A stretch of DNA of 64,000 nucleotides, from NCBI RefSeq assembly GCF_005144885.1, contig NZ_CP039690.1, positions 3,919,001 through 3,983,000 on the forward strand. The letters are read 5' to 3'. This DNA is from Phreatobacter stygius. GTDB taxonomy: Bacteria > Pseudomonadota > Alphaproteobacteria > Rhizobiales > Phreatobacteraceae. Under the pieces are notes generated by a model. The model ran no database searches. It was not told the DNA's origin and saw nothing but the letters and a program-made list of their open reading frames with translations. Each line of letters starts with the position of its first letter. The first letter of the stretch is position 1. Positions 32,313-41,826 of this stretch are shown in pieces. A program made the position numbers and the translations under genes.

Positions 32313-33530
32313 GTGGATCCGATCATTGCGGAATGGGGCAGCCTGCTGCTGCGCTGGGTGCATGTGATCACAGGCATCGCCTGGATCGGATCATCCTTCT
32401 ACTTCATGCACCTGGACGCCTCGCTCAAGGCCATTCCGGAGATCCGCCCGGGCAAGGGCGGCGCGGCCTGGGAAGTGCATGGCGGCGGATTCTACGAGGT
32501 CCGGAAATATCTGGAGGCACCGGCTCACCTGCCGCCGGATATGATCTGGCACAAGTGGCAGTCCTATTCGACCTGGATCTCCGGCTTCTTCCTGCTCGTC
32601 TGGATCTATTATGCCGGCGCCGACCTGTACCTGGTCGATCCGCAGGTGATGGAACTGTCGCGGCTAGCCGCCGCCGCCATTGGCCTTGGTGGACTGGCCC
32701 TCGGCTGGCTGGTCTATGACGGTCTCTGCCGCTCGCCGCTGATCAGGCATGAGGTGGCGCTCGCGGCCGTCGGTTTCGCCTTCATCATCCTGATGGCCTT
32801 CCTGTTCCAGCAGGTCTTTTCCGGGCGCGGCGCGCTGCTGCATACCGGCGCCATGATGGCGACGATGATGTCGGGCAATGTGTTCTTCAACATCATTCCC
32901 AACCAGCGCAAGACCATCAAGGACCTGCTCGCCGGCCGCACGCCGAATCCTGACTTCGGCAAGCAGGCCAAAGCCCGGTCGACCCACAACAACTACCTGA
33001 CCTTGCCGGTCGTGTTCCTGATGTTGTCGAACCACTATCCGCTCACCTACTCCTCGCCGTTCGCCTGGGTGATCGTCGGGCTGGTTCTGGTCGCCGGTGC
33101 GCTGGTCAGGCACTTCTACAATGTCAGCCACGCCGGCAAGGGCCAGCCCTGGTGGACCTGGGCGGTGGCGGCGATCTGCATCATGTGGGCCGGCTGGATC
33201 AGCATGGCCTCGTCGCCGATCGGCCGCGAAAGGCTTGGCCTGGCGCCGCTCGGCGACATCAGGCATGCCGCGGCAACGCCGCGGGCGCCAACCGCCGTCG
33301 CCGATATCGTCATTGGCCGCTGCAGCATGTGCCATGCGCTCCAGCCGGTCTGGGACGGCATCGGCGTCGCGCCGAAGGGCGTCGTGCTCGACAGTCCCGA
33401 GACGATAGCGCGCCAAAGGGAGGCCATCCGGCTGCAATCGGTGATCACCCATGCCATGCCGCCGCAAAACATCACCGGCATGACCGCCGGCGAGCGCCGC
33501 GTCCTGGCGGACTGGGCGGGCCCGCGCTGA
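32313..33530 (+). CDS. puuD: Membrane urate hydroxylase PuuD with cytochrome c domain
   Basis: A 405-residue membrane enzyme. The N-terminal part (about residues 1-290) has eight hydrophobic segments and the opening LLLRWVHVITGIAWIGSSF. The C-terminal part (about 315-405) is a cytochrome c domain with RCSMCHA and axial Met candidates near TGMTAGE. PuuD oxidises urate to 5-hydroxyisourate and passes electrons to the respiratory chain, so no H2O2 is made. The start is a GTG at 32313. It is followed by the allantoate-amidohydrolase-like gene after 13 bases. Confidence 0.95.
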   Translation: MDPIIAEWGSLLLRWVHVITGIAWIGSSFYFMHLDASLKAIPEIRPGKGGAAWEVHGGGFYEVRKYLEAPAHLPPDMIWHKWQSYSTWISGFFLLVWIYYAGADLYLVDPQVMELSRLAAAAIGLGGLALGWLVYDGLCRSPLIRHEVALAAVGFAFIILMAFLFQQVFSGRGALLHTGAMMATMMSGNVFFNIIPNQRKTIKDLLAGRTPNPDFGKQAKARSTHNNYLTLPVVFLMLSNHYPLTYSSPFAWVIVGLVLVAGALVRHFYNVSHAGKGQPWWTWAVAAICIMWAGWISMASSPIGRERLGLAPLGDIRHAAATPRAPTAVADIVIGRCSMCHALQPVWDGIGVAPKGVVLDSPETIARQREAIRLQSVITHAMPPQNITGMTAGERRVLADWAGPR

Positions 33531-33543
33531 CGATCGATGCCGC

Positions 33544-34872
33544 ATGATGCGCCCTTTTGACCAACCCGCCACGCCATCGCAGGAGCCCATGGTGCCGCTA
33601 TCGGAGAATCCGTCCGCCGCCTTCGGGACATTGGCCGGCGACCATGCCGGCATCGCGCTTGGCCGCGCGATCGTGGCGCGCCTCGATGAGCTCGCCGGCA
33701 TCACCGACGAGCCGGGCGTGCTGACCAGGCTTTACCTCGGTCCGGCGCATCGCCGCGCCGTCGATCTCGTGTCGTCCTGGATGACCGAGGCGGGCATGCA
33801 GGTGTCGCTCGACGGCCTCGGCAGTCTGATCGGCCGTTATGAAGGGACGACGCCCAAGGCTCCGGCCCTGGTCATCGGCTCGCATATCGACACGGTCCGC
33901 AATGCCGGGCGCTTCGACGGCAATCTCGGGGTCGTGACCGCGCTGGAAGTGGTGCGGTCGCTGCACCGGCGCGGGCATCGATATCCCCTGGCGATCGAGG
34001 TCGTGGCCTTCGGCGATGAAGAGGGCGTGCGCTTCGCCAGCACGCTCGGCGGCTCGCGTGCCATGGCCGGCAGGTTCGATGCCGCGACGCTCGACGAGCG
34101 CGACAGCGCCGGCGTGTCGCGTCGCGAGGCGCTGGCAAGCTTCGGCTGCGACGTCGCGACCATCCCCCGGTCGGCGCGCTCGCCGGCCGACACGCTGGGT
34201 TATGTCGAAGTTCATATCGAACAGGGACCGGTGCTGGAGGCGAGCGGGCTCGCGATCGGCGTGGTGACCGCGATCAACGGCGCCTCGCGCGGAACGGTCG
34301 CGCTGACCGGCAAGGCGAGCCATGCCGGCACGACCCCGATGGACCTGCGCAGCGACGCCCTGGCGGCGGCCGCCGAGATCATCCTGATGGTCGAGCGGCG
34401 CGCGCGCGAACAGCCCGGCCTCGTCGCGACCGTCGGGCATATCGAGACCCCTGGCGGAGCGGTCAACACCGTGCCCGGCAAGGTGCGGCTGACCCTGGAT
34501 CTGCGCAGCCCCTTCGACGCGCAGCGCGAGGCGGCTCTCGGCGCGATCACCAGGGATATCAGGGCGATCGCCCGGGCACGCGGCATCGGCTGCGACATCG
34601 CCATGTCCTACGAGGCACCGGCAGCGCCTTGCGATGCCGGGCTGTCGGCGCGGCTGGCGGCGTCCGCCGGGCGCTGCGGTGTGCCTTACACCTCATTGCC
34701 GAGCGGCGCCGGTCACGACGCCATGGCGTTTCGCGGCGTGCTTCCCTTCGCCATGCTGTTCGTGCGCTGCCGCGACGGGCTGAGCCACCACCCGGACGAA
34801 TTTGCCGCGGCTGACGACATCGATGTCGCCGCGCGTGTTCTCGCCGATTTTCTCGATCACCTCGCCACCTGA
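33544..34872 (+). CDS. Allantoate amidohydrolase-like Zn hydrolase
   Basis: A 442-residue M20-type amidase of the hydantoinase/carbamoylase group that includes AllC. Metal-site motifs are IGSHIDTVRNAGRFDGNLG, GDEEGVRF, VEVHIEQGPVLE and, at the C-terminal end, SGAGHDAMAF. HAGTTPMDLRSDAL marks the dimerisation lobe. In this cluster the natural role is allantoate to ureidoglycine, the step after PuuE, although N-carbamoyl amino acid or beta-ureidopropionase activity cannot be excluded. A Met at position 16 is a second possible start. Confidence 0.88.
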   Translation: MMRPFDQPATPSQEPMVPLSENPSAAFGTLAGDHAGIALGRAIVARLDELAGITDEPGVLTRLYLGPAHRRAVDLVSSWMTEAGMQVSLDGLGSLIGRYEGTTPKAPALVIGSHIDTVRNAGRFDGNLGVVTALEVVRSLHRRGHRYPLAIEVVAFGDEEGVRFASTLGGSRAMAGRFDAATLDERDSAGVSRREALASFGCDVATIPRSARSPADTLGYVEVHIEQGPVLEASGLAIGVVTAINGASRGTVALTGKASHAGTTPMDLRSDALAAAAEIILMVERRAREQPGLVATVGHIETPGGAVNTVPGKVRLTLDLRSPFDAQREAALGAITRDIRAIARARGIGCDIAMSYEAPAAPCDAGLSARLAASAGRCGVPYTSLPSGAGHDAMAFRGVLPFAMLFVRCRDGLSHHPDEFAAADDIDVAARVLADFLDHLAT

Positions 34873-34883
34873 AGGATCAAGCC

Positions 34884-36113
34884 ATGACGACCGCCCAGTC
34901 CGCCCGACTGCATGATCTCGTGCACCAGCGTTTCGAGGACGAGGTAGCCTTTCTCGCCGCGCTGGTCAAAATGCCCTCGGACAATCCCTCCGGCGACTGC
35001 GCCGCCCATGCCGAGCACGCCGCCGCATGGCTCGAACGGCTCGGTTTCACGGTCGAGCGGCACCGGGTGCCGGATGATCTGGTGGCGCGCCACGGCATGA
35101 TTTCGGTGACCAACCTGGTCGTCCGCCATCGTTTCGGCGACGGCCCGGTGATCGCGCTCAATGCCCATGGCGACGTCGTGCCGCCCGGCGAGGGATGGAC
35201 GCAGGATCCCTACGGCGCGGCGGTCGTCGACGGCTGGATGTATGGCCGCGGCGTCGCCGTGTCGAAATCCGACTTCGCCACCTATGCTTTCGCGCTCGAT
35301 GCGCTGAAGCGCTCCGGCCTGCCGCTGAACGGCACCGTCGAGCTGCACCTGACCTATGACGAAGAGGCCGGCGGCGAGATCGGCCCCGGCTGGCTGTTGT
35401 CGCAGGGCCTTGTCCGGCCGGACATGGCGATCGCCGCCGGCTTCAGCTACGCGGTCGTCGATGCCCATAATGGCTGCCTGCATCTGGAGGTGGTGGTCGA
35501 AGGCAAGTCGGCCCATGCGGCCCTCCCGGCGACCGGCATCGACGCGCTCGAAGCCGCGACGCCGATCCTGGCAGCGCTCTATGCCGAGCGCCGGGCCTTG
35601 CAGGCGGCGACCTCGTCGGTGCCCGGCATCGGCAGTCCGCAGGTCACGGTCGGTCTCATCCAGGGCGGCATCAACACCAATGTCGTGCCCGACCGGATCA
35701 CCTTCCGGCTCGATCGCCGCATGATCCCGGAAGAGAACCCGGCCGTCGTCGAAAGCGCCCTGCGCGACCTGATCGCCGCCGCCGCGGCGGCTTATCCGGC
35801 CGCGCGCGTCAGCATCAGGCGCATTCTGCTCGCCGAGCCGCTGAAGGCGACGGCGGAAGCGAGGCGGATCTCCGAGCTGGTCGGCGGCCATGCGACCGCG
35901 GTGTTCGGCGAGCCGGTGCGCTCGACCGGCGTGCCGCTCTATACCGACGCGCGGCTCTACGCCGCCAAGGGCGTTCCGGTGGTGCTTTATGGCGCCGGCC
36001 CGAAATCGATCGAGGAGGCCAATGCCCACCGGGCCGACGAGAGATTGCGGTTGAGCGATCTCGAGAAAGCGACGGAGGTGATCGCGCGCTCGCTCGTCGA
36101 TCTCTTGAGCTAA
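34884..36113 (+). CDS. M20 family metallopeptidase (ArgE/DapE/ACY1-type)
   Basis: A 409-residue zinc hydrolase. Metal-site motifs are ALNAHGDVVPPGEGW, YGRGVAVSKSDFATYAF and TYDEEAGGEIGPGW. It ends with VLYGAGPKSIEEANAHRADE, with the last metal His nearby. It deacylates or hydrolyses an N-acyl or ureido compound. It is 11 bases after the AllC-like gene and closes the urate operon, so a ureido or glycine derivative is possible. The exact substrate is unknown. Confidence 0.88.
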   Translation: MTTAQSARLHDLVHQRFEDEVAFLAALVKMPSDNPSGDCAAHAEHAAAWLERLGFTVERHRVPDDLVARHGMISVTNLVVRHRFGDGPVIALNAHGDVVPPGEGWTQDPYGAAVVDGWMYGRGVAVSKSDFATYAFALDALKRSGLPLNGTVELHLTYDEEAGGEIGPGWLLSQGLVRPDMAIAAGFSYAVVDAHNGCLHLEVVVEGKSAHAALPATGIDALEAATPILAALYAERRALQAATSSVPGIGSPQVTVGLIQGGINTNVVPDRITFRLDRRMIPEENPAVVESALRDLIAAAAAAYPAARVSIRRILLAEPLKATAEARRISELVGGHATAVFGEPVRSTGVPLYTDARLYAAKGVPVVLYGAGPKSIEEANAHRADERLRLSDLEKATEVIARSLVDLLS

Positions 36114-36211
36114 AGGCGGGAGCCGCCCTCCGCCAACCCTTTGGCGATGTTCCACGCAGTCGTGATGACCGCGTCCTTCCCTCCACGCCGGGCCTGTGAG
36201 AGATTCCCAGC

Positions 36212-36568
36212 GTGAGTAAACTTTGCATCTTTCGCCGGCTGCTGGCGGCCTTTGTCGTCGTGGGACTTACTCTCGCGCCGATCGGCACGCCTGCGGCTGC
36301 CGTTGCGATGCAGTCCGACACGATGATCGGAATGGCGGAGGACATGCCCTGTTGTCCGCCGTCGCCCTTGCCGAACGACTGCCGGAAATGCCCGCTGATC
36401 GGCCTTTGCATGGCCAAGGTCGTTCAGGGCATGCCGACGGCGCTGAGCGTCTCGCTCCCAACCTGGCATCTGTCCGAAGCCGGTGTTCCCCGCAGCGACC
36501 TCAACAAAGACGGGCTCGGCTACCCGCCGCCGCCACGACCTCCTCGAAGCTTGGGCCTGCCGGCGTAA
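36212..36568 (+). CDS. Small Cys-rich exported protein near a metal efflux operon
   Basis: A 118-residue protein starting at GTG 36212, with a signal peptide (RLLAAFVVVGLTLAPIGTPA). The mature part contains EDMPCCPPSPLPNDCRKCP and one more Cys (GLCMAKV), a cluster that could bind a thiophilic metal. It precedes a FixH-like gene and the RND pump genes on the same strand. The C-terminus is Pro/Arg-rich. I do not recognise a domain beyond this pattern, which recurs in small proteins of copper and silver clusters. Confidence 0.65.
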   Translation: MSKLCIFRRLLAAFVVVGLTLAPIGTPAAAVAMQSDTMIGMAEDMPCCPPSPLPNDCRKCPLIGLCMAKVVQGMPTALSVSLPTWHLSEAGVPRSDLNKDGLGYPPPPRPPRSLGLPA

Positions 36569-36658
36569 CGCGCCGGCTCGACGCCGTTCGGCTCGCGCCG
36601 CGCGGCGACGGCCCATGCCGTCTCCGACGGCCGACCAAGCTTTTGAGGATATCTCACC

Positions 36659-37066
36659 ATGATGACGTTCAAGCACAGGCGCGCCCTTGCGGCGGCGCTC
36701 ATTGGCCTTACCCTGACCGGCACGGCCAATCTCGCCCATGCCGATGTGAAGGATTACGAGTTTCAGCTGGTTGAACCGACTGTCAGGACCGGGCCCAATA
36801 CCGTCATCTCGGTCCGGCTGATCAACAAGACGACCGGCCGGCCGGTGCCCGATGCGGTGATCTTCGCGACCCGCCTCGACATGGCGCCTGATGGCATGCA
36901 GGAGATGGCGACCCCGGTCACGCCGGTGCCGGGCGGAGAACCCGGAACCTACCGGTTCAGGGCCAATGTCAGCATGGCCGGCGGCTGGCTCTTGTCGCTC
37001 GGCGCCAAGGTCCAGGGCGAGACCGGCACGGTCGAGAACAAACTGATCATCCGGGCCGAGCGATGA
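36659..37066 (+). CDS. FixH/YtkA-like exported protein
   Basis: A 135-residue secreted single-domain protein. After the signal peptide (LAAALIGLTLTGTANLAHA) comes an immunoglobulin-like fold: DYEFQLVEPTVRTGPNTVI, RPVPDAVIFATRLDMAPDGM and GTYRFRANVSMAGGWLLSLG. Met-rich stretches may bind copper. Its stop overlaps the start of the CusB-like gene (ATGA), so it is part of the RND operon. Such FixH-like proteins are common beside CusBA-type pumps; their exact function is unclear. Confidence 0.85.
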   Translation: MMTFKHRRALAAALIGLTLTGTANLAHADVKDYEFQLVEPTVRTGPNTVISVRLINKTTGRPVPDAVIFATRLDMAPDGMQEMATPVTPVPGGEPGTYRFRANVSMAGGWLLSLGAKVQGETGTVENKLIIRAER

Positions 37067-38502
37067 GCCGCGCCCCTTGGGTCGTTGCCGCCTTCGCCAC
37101 CCTCGGGGTGGCGGGGGCCGGCGGGTTCGTGTCGGCCTGGCCGAACCTCTGGCCTGCTCAAACCTCCGGCATCATCACGCCCGCGGCGGCCGAGGTCGGT
37201 CGCACGGTAATCTATTACCAGGATCCCGACGGCCGGCCATTCTATTCGCTGACGCCGAAAAAGACCGCGGATGGGCGTGAGTTCAGGCCTGTGCGCGCCG
37301 GGCAAGATCTCAGCTTCGAACCGGCCGCGGACGTGCCGGCGACAGAGCCCGCGCCCGCAGCGAGGGCAGCCAGCCGCAGGGTGCTCTATTACCGCAATCC
37401 AATGGGCTTGCCCGACACCTCGCCGGTGCCGAAGAAGGACTCCATGGGCATGGATTATATCGCCGTCCATGAAGGCGACGACGACGGCGATGGCGGCGCG
37501 ATCCGGCTGACGCCCGGACGGATCCAGCGCACCGGCGTCAAGACCGAACCGGCCGCCTTGCGGGTCATCCGCACGGTCATCCGTGCGCCGGGCACGATCC
37601 AGCTCGACGAACGCCGGATCGCGGTCATCTCGTTGCGCACCGAGGGCTGGGTCCAGAAGGTCGAGGACGTGACGACCGGCAGCCGGGTGCGCAAGGGCCA
37701 GCCGCTGATGGAGATCTACAGTCCGGCGATCTCGGCGGCGGCGGCGGACTATGCCGCCCAGATGCCGATGCCGGGCGAGGTCCGTTCCGATATCCGTGCG
37801 ACACCGGGTCCCGGGCGCGGCTCGCGCCAGAGGCTGATGAACCTCGATGTTCCCGAAGCGGTCATCACGACCATCGAGCGGACGCGCGTCGCGCCGCTGA
37901 CCATTGCCTGGGCGGCGCCGCGCGACGGCATCGTGCTCGAACGAAACGCCATCGAGGGAACCCGCGTACAGCCCGGCGACGTGCTGTTCCGGCTCGCCGA
38001 CATCTCGCTGGTCTGGACGCTGATCGATGTCGCCGAGCGCGATCTCGGCAGTCTCAGGACCGGTCTGCCGGTGACCGTCAGGGCGCGCGGTCATCCCGGC
38101 CGCGCCTTCGACGGCAGGATCGCCGTCATCTATCCGCAGATCAACCGCGAGACCCGCACGGTGAGGCTGCGGATCGAACTGCCGAATGCCGATGCCGCCC
38201 TGCTGCCCGAGATGTATGTCGACGCCGAGGTCGATATCGGCAGCCAGCAGCCGGTGCCGGCCATTCCGGAAAGCGCGGTGATCGACAGCGGCAGCCGCCA
38301 GGTTGTCTTCGTCGACCGGGGTGACGGCCGTTTCGAGCCGCGCGAGGTGAAGCTTGGCGCGCGTGGCGGCGGCTATGTCGAGATCCGCGGGGGTGTCGCG
38401 GTCGATGAACCGGTGGTGATCGCGGCCACTTTCCTGATCGACGCGGAGAGCAATCTGAGAGCTGCGCTCCGAGGCTTCACCGAGGCGGGAGCCCGGCCAT
38501 GA
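37063..38502 (+). CDS. cusB: RND efflux periplasmic adaptor (CusB-type)
   Basis: A 479-residue membrane fusion protein. After an N-terminal membrane anchor there are two short heavy-metal-binding-like motifs in tandem: VIYYQDPDGRPFYSLTPKK near residue 50 and VLYYRNPMGLPDTSPVPKK near 108, the second with SMGMDYIAV. The barrel-sandwich and beta-barrel domains follow (residues about 150-470). Overlaps of four bases with the genes on both sides show a translationally coupled operon. It links the CusA-like pump to an outer-membrane channel and probably delivers Cu(I) or Ag(I). Confidence 0.92.
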   Translation: MSRAPWVVAAFATLGVAGAGGFVSAWPNLWPAQTSGIITPAAAEVGRTVIYYQDPDGRPFYSLTPKKTADGREFRPVRAGQDLSFEPAADVPATEPAPAARAASRRVLYYRNPMGLPDTSPVPKKDSMGMDYIAVHEGDDDGDGGAIRLTPGRIQRTGVKTEPAALRVIRTVIRAPGTIQLDERRIAVISLRTEGWVQKVEDVTTGSRVRKGQPLMEIYSPAISAAAADYAAQMPMPGEVRSDIRATPGPGRGSRQRLMNLDVPEAVITTIERTRVAPLTIAWAAPRDGIVLERNAIEGTRVQPGDVLFRLADISLVWTLIDVAERDLGSLRTGLPVTVRARGHPGRAFDGRIAVIYPQINRETRTVRLRIELPNADAALLPEMYVDAEVDIGSQQPVPAIPESAVIDSGSRQVVFVDRGDGRFEPREVKLGARGGGYVEIRGGVAVDEPVVIAATFLIDAESNLRAALRGFTEAGARP

Positions 38503-41500
38503 TCGCCCGCATCATCGCCTGGTCGGCGCGCAATCTGATGCTGGTCATGATCGGCACCGTCTTCGCGGTGGCGGGCGGCCTTTACGCCCTGCGCCATCTG
38601 CCGCTCGACGCCATCCCCGATCTCTCCGATACCCAGGTGATCGTCTACACCGAATATTCAGGCCAGGGCCCCCAAGTGGTCGAGGATCAGGTCACCTATC
38701 CCTTGACCACGGCCATGCTGACGGTGCCGCGCTCCAAGGTGGTGCGCGGCTTCTCGTTTTTCGGCCTGTCCTTCGTCTATGTCATCTTCGAGGACGGCAC
38801 CGACATCTATTGGGCGCGCTCGCGCGTGCTCGAATTCCTCAACGCGGCGGCGGGGCGGCTGCCCACCGGCGTCACGCCGACGCTCGGGCCCGACGCGACC
38901 GGGGTTGGCTGGGTCTATCAATATGCGCTGACCTCCGGGGAGCTGAACCTCGCCGAGACGCGCAGCATCCAGGACTGGAACCTCCGGTTCGGGCTCGCCC
39001 GGGCCGAAGGGGTCGCCGAGGTCGCCAGCGTCGGCGGCTTCGTCCGGCAATATAACGTCGTGCTGGATCCGCAGCGCATGCGCGATCTCGGCATCACCAT
39101 GCAGCGGGTTCGCGAGGCCATCCGTGCCAGCAATGCCGATGTCGGCGGGCGGACGGTGGAACTCTCCGAGTTCGAACATGTCATCAGGGGCCGCGGCTAT
39201 CTGCGAGGCGTCGAGGATCTCGGCGAGGTCGTGCTCAAGACGGCCGGCGGCACGCCGGTGCGCCTCGGCGACGTGGCGCGGGTGGAACTCGGCCCGGACG
39301 AACGGCGCGGCATCACCGAACTCAACGGCGAGGGCGAGGTGGCCAGTGGCATCGTCCTGCAGCGCTTCGGCGTCAATGCGCTCGACGTTATCAACAATGT
39401 GAAGCGGCGTTTCGCCGAACTTGCCAGCAGCCTGCCGGCGTCGCTTGCGATCGTGCCGGTCTATGATCGCTCGACCCTGATCAATGCCGCGATCGAGACG
39501 CTCAAGACCACGCTGTTCGAGGAAAGCGTGGTGGTGGCGCTGGTCTGCATTCTGTTCCTCATGCATGTGCGCAGCGCCTTGGTTGCGATCCTGATGCTGC
39601 CCGTCGGCGTGCTCATGGCCTTCGGCGCCATGAAGCTGCTCGGTCTCGGCTCCAACATCATGAGCCTCGGCGGCATCGCCATTGCCATCGGCGCCATGGT
39701 CGATGCGGCCATCGTCATGATCGAGAACGCTCACAAACATCTGGAGCGGGCCGAACCCGGAAGCTCGCGCGTCGATGTTCTGATCAGGGCGGCCTGCGAG
39801 GTCGGCCCGGCGCTGTTCTTCTCGCTCCTGGTGATCACGGTGTCCTTCGTGCCGATCTTCACGCTGGAAGCGCAGGAGGGGCGGCTGTTCAGCCCGCTCG
39901 CCTTCACCAAGACCTTCGCCATGGCGGCGGCGGCACTTCTCTCCATCACCCTGGTGCCGGCGCTGATGATCATCTTCGTGCGCGGCAAGATCATGCCGGA
40001 GCACCGCAACCCGATGAACCGCGTGCTGATCTGGCTTTACCGGCCGCTGATCAGGGGCGTGCTCAAGGCCAGGACGCTGGTCATCGTGCTGTCGCTCGCC
40101 GTGCTGGCGGCGACCGCCTGGCCGGCCCGCCAGCTCGGCTCGGAGTTCATGCCCAATCTCGACGAGGGCACGCTGCTCTACATGCCGACGACGCTGCCCG
40201 GCCTGTCGATCACCAAGGCCGCCGAACTGCTGCAGACCCAGGACCGGATCATCCGGTCGTTCCCGGAAGTGGCGTCGGTCTATGGCAAGGCCGGGCGCGC
40301 CTCGACCGCCACCGATCCGGCCCCGACCGAGATGTTCGAGACCATCATCAATCTCAAGCCGAAGCCGGAATGGCGGGCAGGGCTGACCCTCGACGGCCTG
40401 ATCGCCGAGATGGACCGGTCGCTGCAATTCCCCGGCGTGTCCAATGTCTGGACCATGCCGATCAAGGCCCGCATCGACATGCTCTCCACCGGCATCCGGA
40501 CGCCGGTCGGCGTCAAGGTCATCGGCACCGACCTGACTGAGATCGACGCGCTCGCGCGTCAGATCGAGCGGGTCCTGAAGGCGGTGCCGGGCACGTCGTC
40601 AGCCTATGCCGAGCGCGTCATCGGCGGCTATTACCTCGACATCGTGCCCGACCGGGCGTCGCTTGCCCGTTACGGCATGATGATCCAGGATGTTCAGGAC
40701 GTGGTGGCGACCGCGCTCGGCGGACAGACCGTGACGACCACGGTCGAAGGCCGCCAGCGCTACGGCGTCAATGTGCGCTACCCGCGCGACCTGCGCAGCG
40801 ATCCCCAGGCGATCGCCCGCGACGTGCTGGTGCCCATGCCGGCGGGCGGCGCCGTGCCGCTCGGCGAGGTCGCCAGCGTGTCGCTGTCGCGCGGCCCGAC
40901 CTCGATCCGCACCGAGAACGGCCAGCTCGCGGTCTATGTCTATGTCGATATCCGCGACCGCGATCTCGGCGGCTATGTCGCCAATGCACAAGCCGCCGTG
41001 CAGGCCGGCATCCAGTTCCCGGCCGGTGCCTATGTCCTGTGGAGCGGGCAATACGAATATCTGGAACGGGCGGCGGCGCGTCTCAAGGTGGTCGTGCCGG
41101 TCACGCTGATGATCATCTTCCTGCTGCTCTACCTGAACTTCCGCTCGCTCGCCGAAACGCTGATCGTCATGCTGTCCTTGCCCTTCGCGGTGGTCGGCGG
41201 CGTGTGGCTGATGTGGGCGCTGGGCTTCAACCTCTCGGTTGCCGTCATTGTCGGTTTCATTGCGCTCGCAGGGGTCGCGGCCGAGACCGGCGTCGTCATG
41301 CTGATCTATCTCAACCATGCGCTGGAGGAGGTGAGGGCGAGACGGCTGGCGGCGGGACGTAGCTTCACGCGCGCGGACCTGCACGAGGCCATCATGCTCG
41401 GCGCGGTCGAGCGGTTGCGGCCCAAGATGATGACCGTCGTCGCCATCATTGCCGGGCTGCTTCCGATCATGTGGAGCACCGGCGCCGGCTCGGAAGTCAT

Positions 41501-41648
41501 GCAGCGCATCGCCGTGCCGATGATCGGCGGCATGGTGTCGTCGACCGTGCTGACGCTGATCGTGATCCCGGCGATCTACGGCCTGATCAAGGGGTGGCGG
41601 CTTCCGAACGACAACGCAGGGGTCCTGACAGGCCAGGCCGCCCGGTGA
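38499..41648 (+). CDS. cusA: Heavy-metal RND pump (CusA/CzcA family)
   Basis: A 1049-residue inner-membrane pump with the usual 12-segment RND plan: DAIPDLSDTQVIVYTEYSGQ at the N-terminus, the first periplasmic domain, GGIAIAIGAMVDAAIVMIEN in TM4, and ENAHKHLE after it. Met-rich text (IPDLSDTQ, MPTTLPG) and the pairing with a HMBD-bearing adaptor favour monovalent copper or silver over zinc. Its start overlaps the adaptor stop. No outer-membrane factor is adjacent; the TolC-like protein at 25053 could serve. Confidence 0.93.
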   Translation: MIARIIAWSARNLMLVMIGTVFAVAGGLYALRHLPLDAIPDLSDTQVIVYTEYSGQGPQVVEDQVTYPLTTAMLTVPRSKVVRGFSFFGLSFVYVIFEDGTDIYWARSRVLEFLNAAAGRLPTGVTPTLGPDATGVGWVYQYALTSGELNLAETRSIQDWNLRFGLARAEGVAEVASVGGFVRQYNVVLDPQRMRDLGITMQRVREAIRASNADVGGRTVELSEFEHVIRGRGYLRGVEDLGEVVLKTAGGTPVRLGDVARVELGPDERRGITELNGEGEVASGIVLQRFGVNALDVINNVKRRFAELASSLPASLAIVPVYDRSTLINAAIETLKTTLFEESVVVALVCILFLMHVRSALVAILMLPVGVLMAFGAMKLLGLGSNIMSLGGIAIAIGAMVDAAIVMIENAHKHLERAEPGSSRVDVLIRAACEVGPALFFSLLVITVSFVPIFTLEAQEGRLFSPLAFTKTFAMAAAALLSITLVPALMIIFVRGKIMPEHRNPMNRVLIWLYRPLIRGVLKARTLVIVLSLAVLAATAWPARQLGSEFMPNLDEGTLLYMPTTLPGLSITKAAELLQTQDRIIRSFPEVASVYGKAGRASTATDPAPTEMFETIINLKPKPEWRAGLTLDGLIAEMDRSLQFPGVSNVWTMPIKARIDMLSTGIRTPVGVKVIGTDLTEIDALARQIERVLKAVPGTSSAYAERVIGGYYLDIVPDRASLARYGMMIQDVQDVVATALGGQTVTTTVEGRQRYGVNVRYPRDLRSDPQAIARDVLVPMPAGGAVPLGEVASVSLSRGPTSIRTENGQLAVYVYVDIRDRDLGGYVANAQAAVQAGIQFPAGAYVLWSGQYEYLERAAARLKVVVPVTLMIIFLLLYLNFRSLAETLIVMLSLPFAVVGGVWLMWALGFNLSVAVIVGFIALAGVAAETGVVMLIYLNHALEEVRARRLAAGRSFTRADLHEAIMLGAVERLRPKMMTVVAIIAGLLPIMWSTGAGSEVMQRIAVPMIGGMVSSTVLTLIVIPAIYGLIKGWRLPNDNAGVLTGQAAR

Positions 41649-41826
41649 GGGATTTCGCAACCGTCCGCCACGAGGAGGCCAACCACTCCGCGACGGCCTC
41701 CAGCTCTTGATAGGGCTGGCCGGTCCATGAGGCGCAAATGGAAACCCATCAATGGAAGAGTTGGTCGCCTTATCCGGGCACGGATTGCCGCATTGCGCGA
41801 TCAATATTGACTAGCGCTCTATCCAC

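Noticed and set aside
38658-40427. 589-codon antisense frame over the RND pump
   Set aside because: Shadow of a high-GC gene; the plus strand encodes a complete CusA-like pump.
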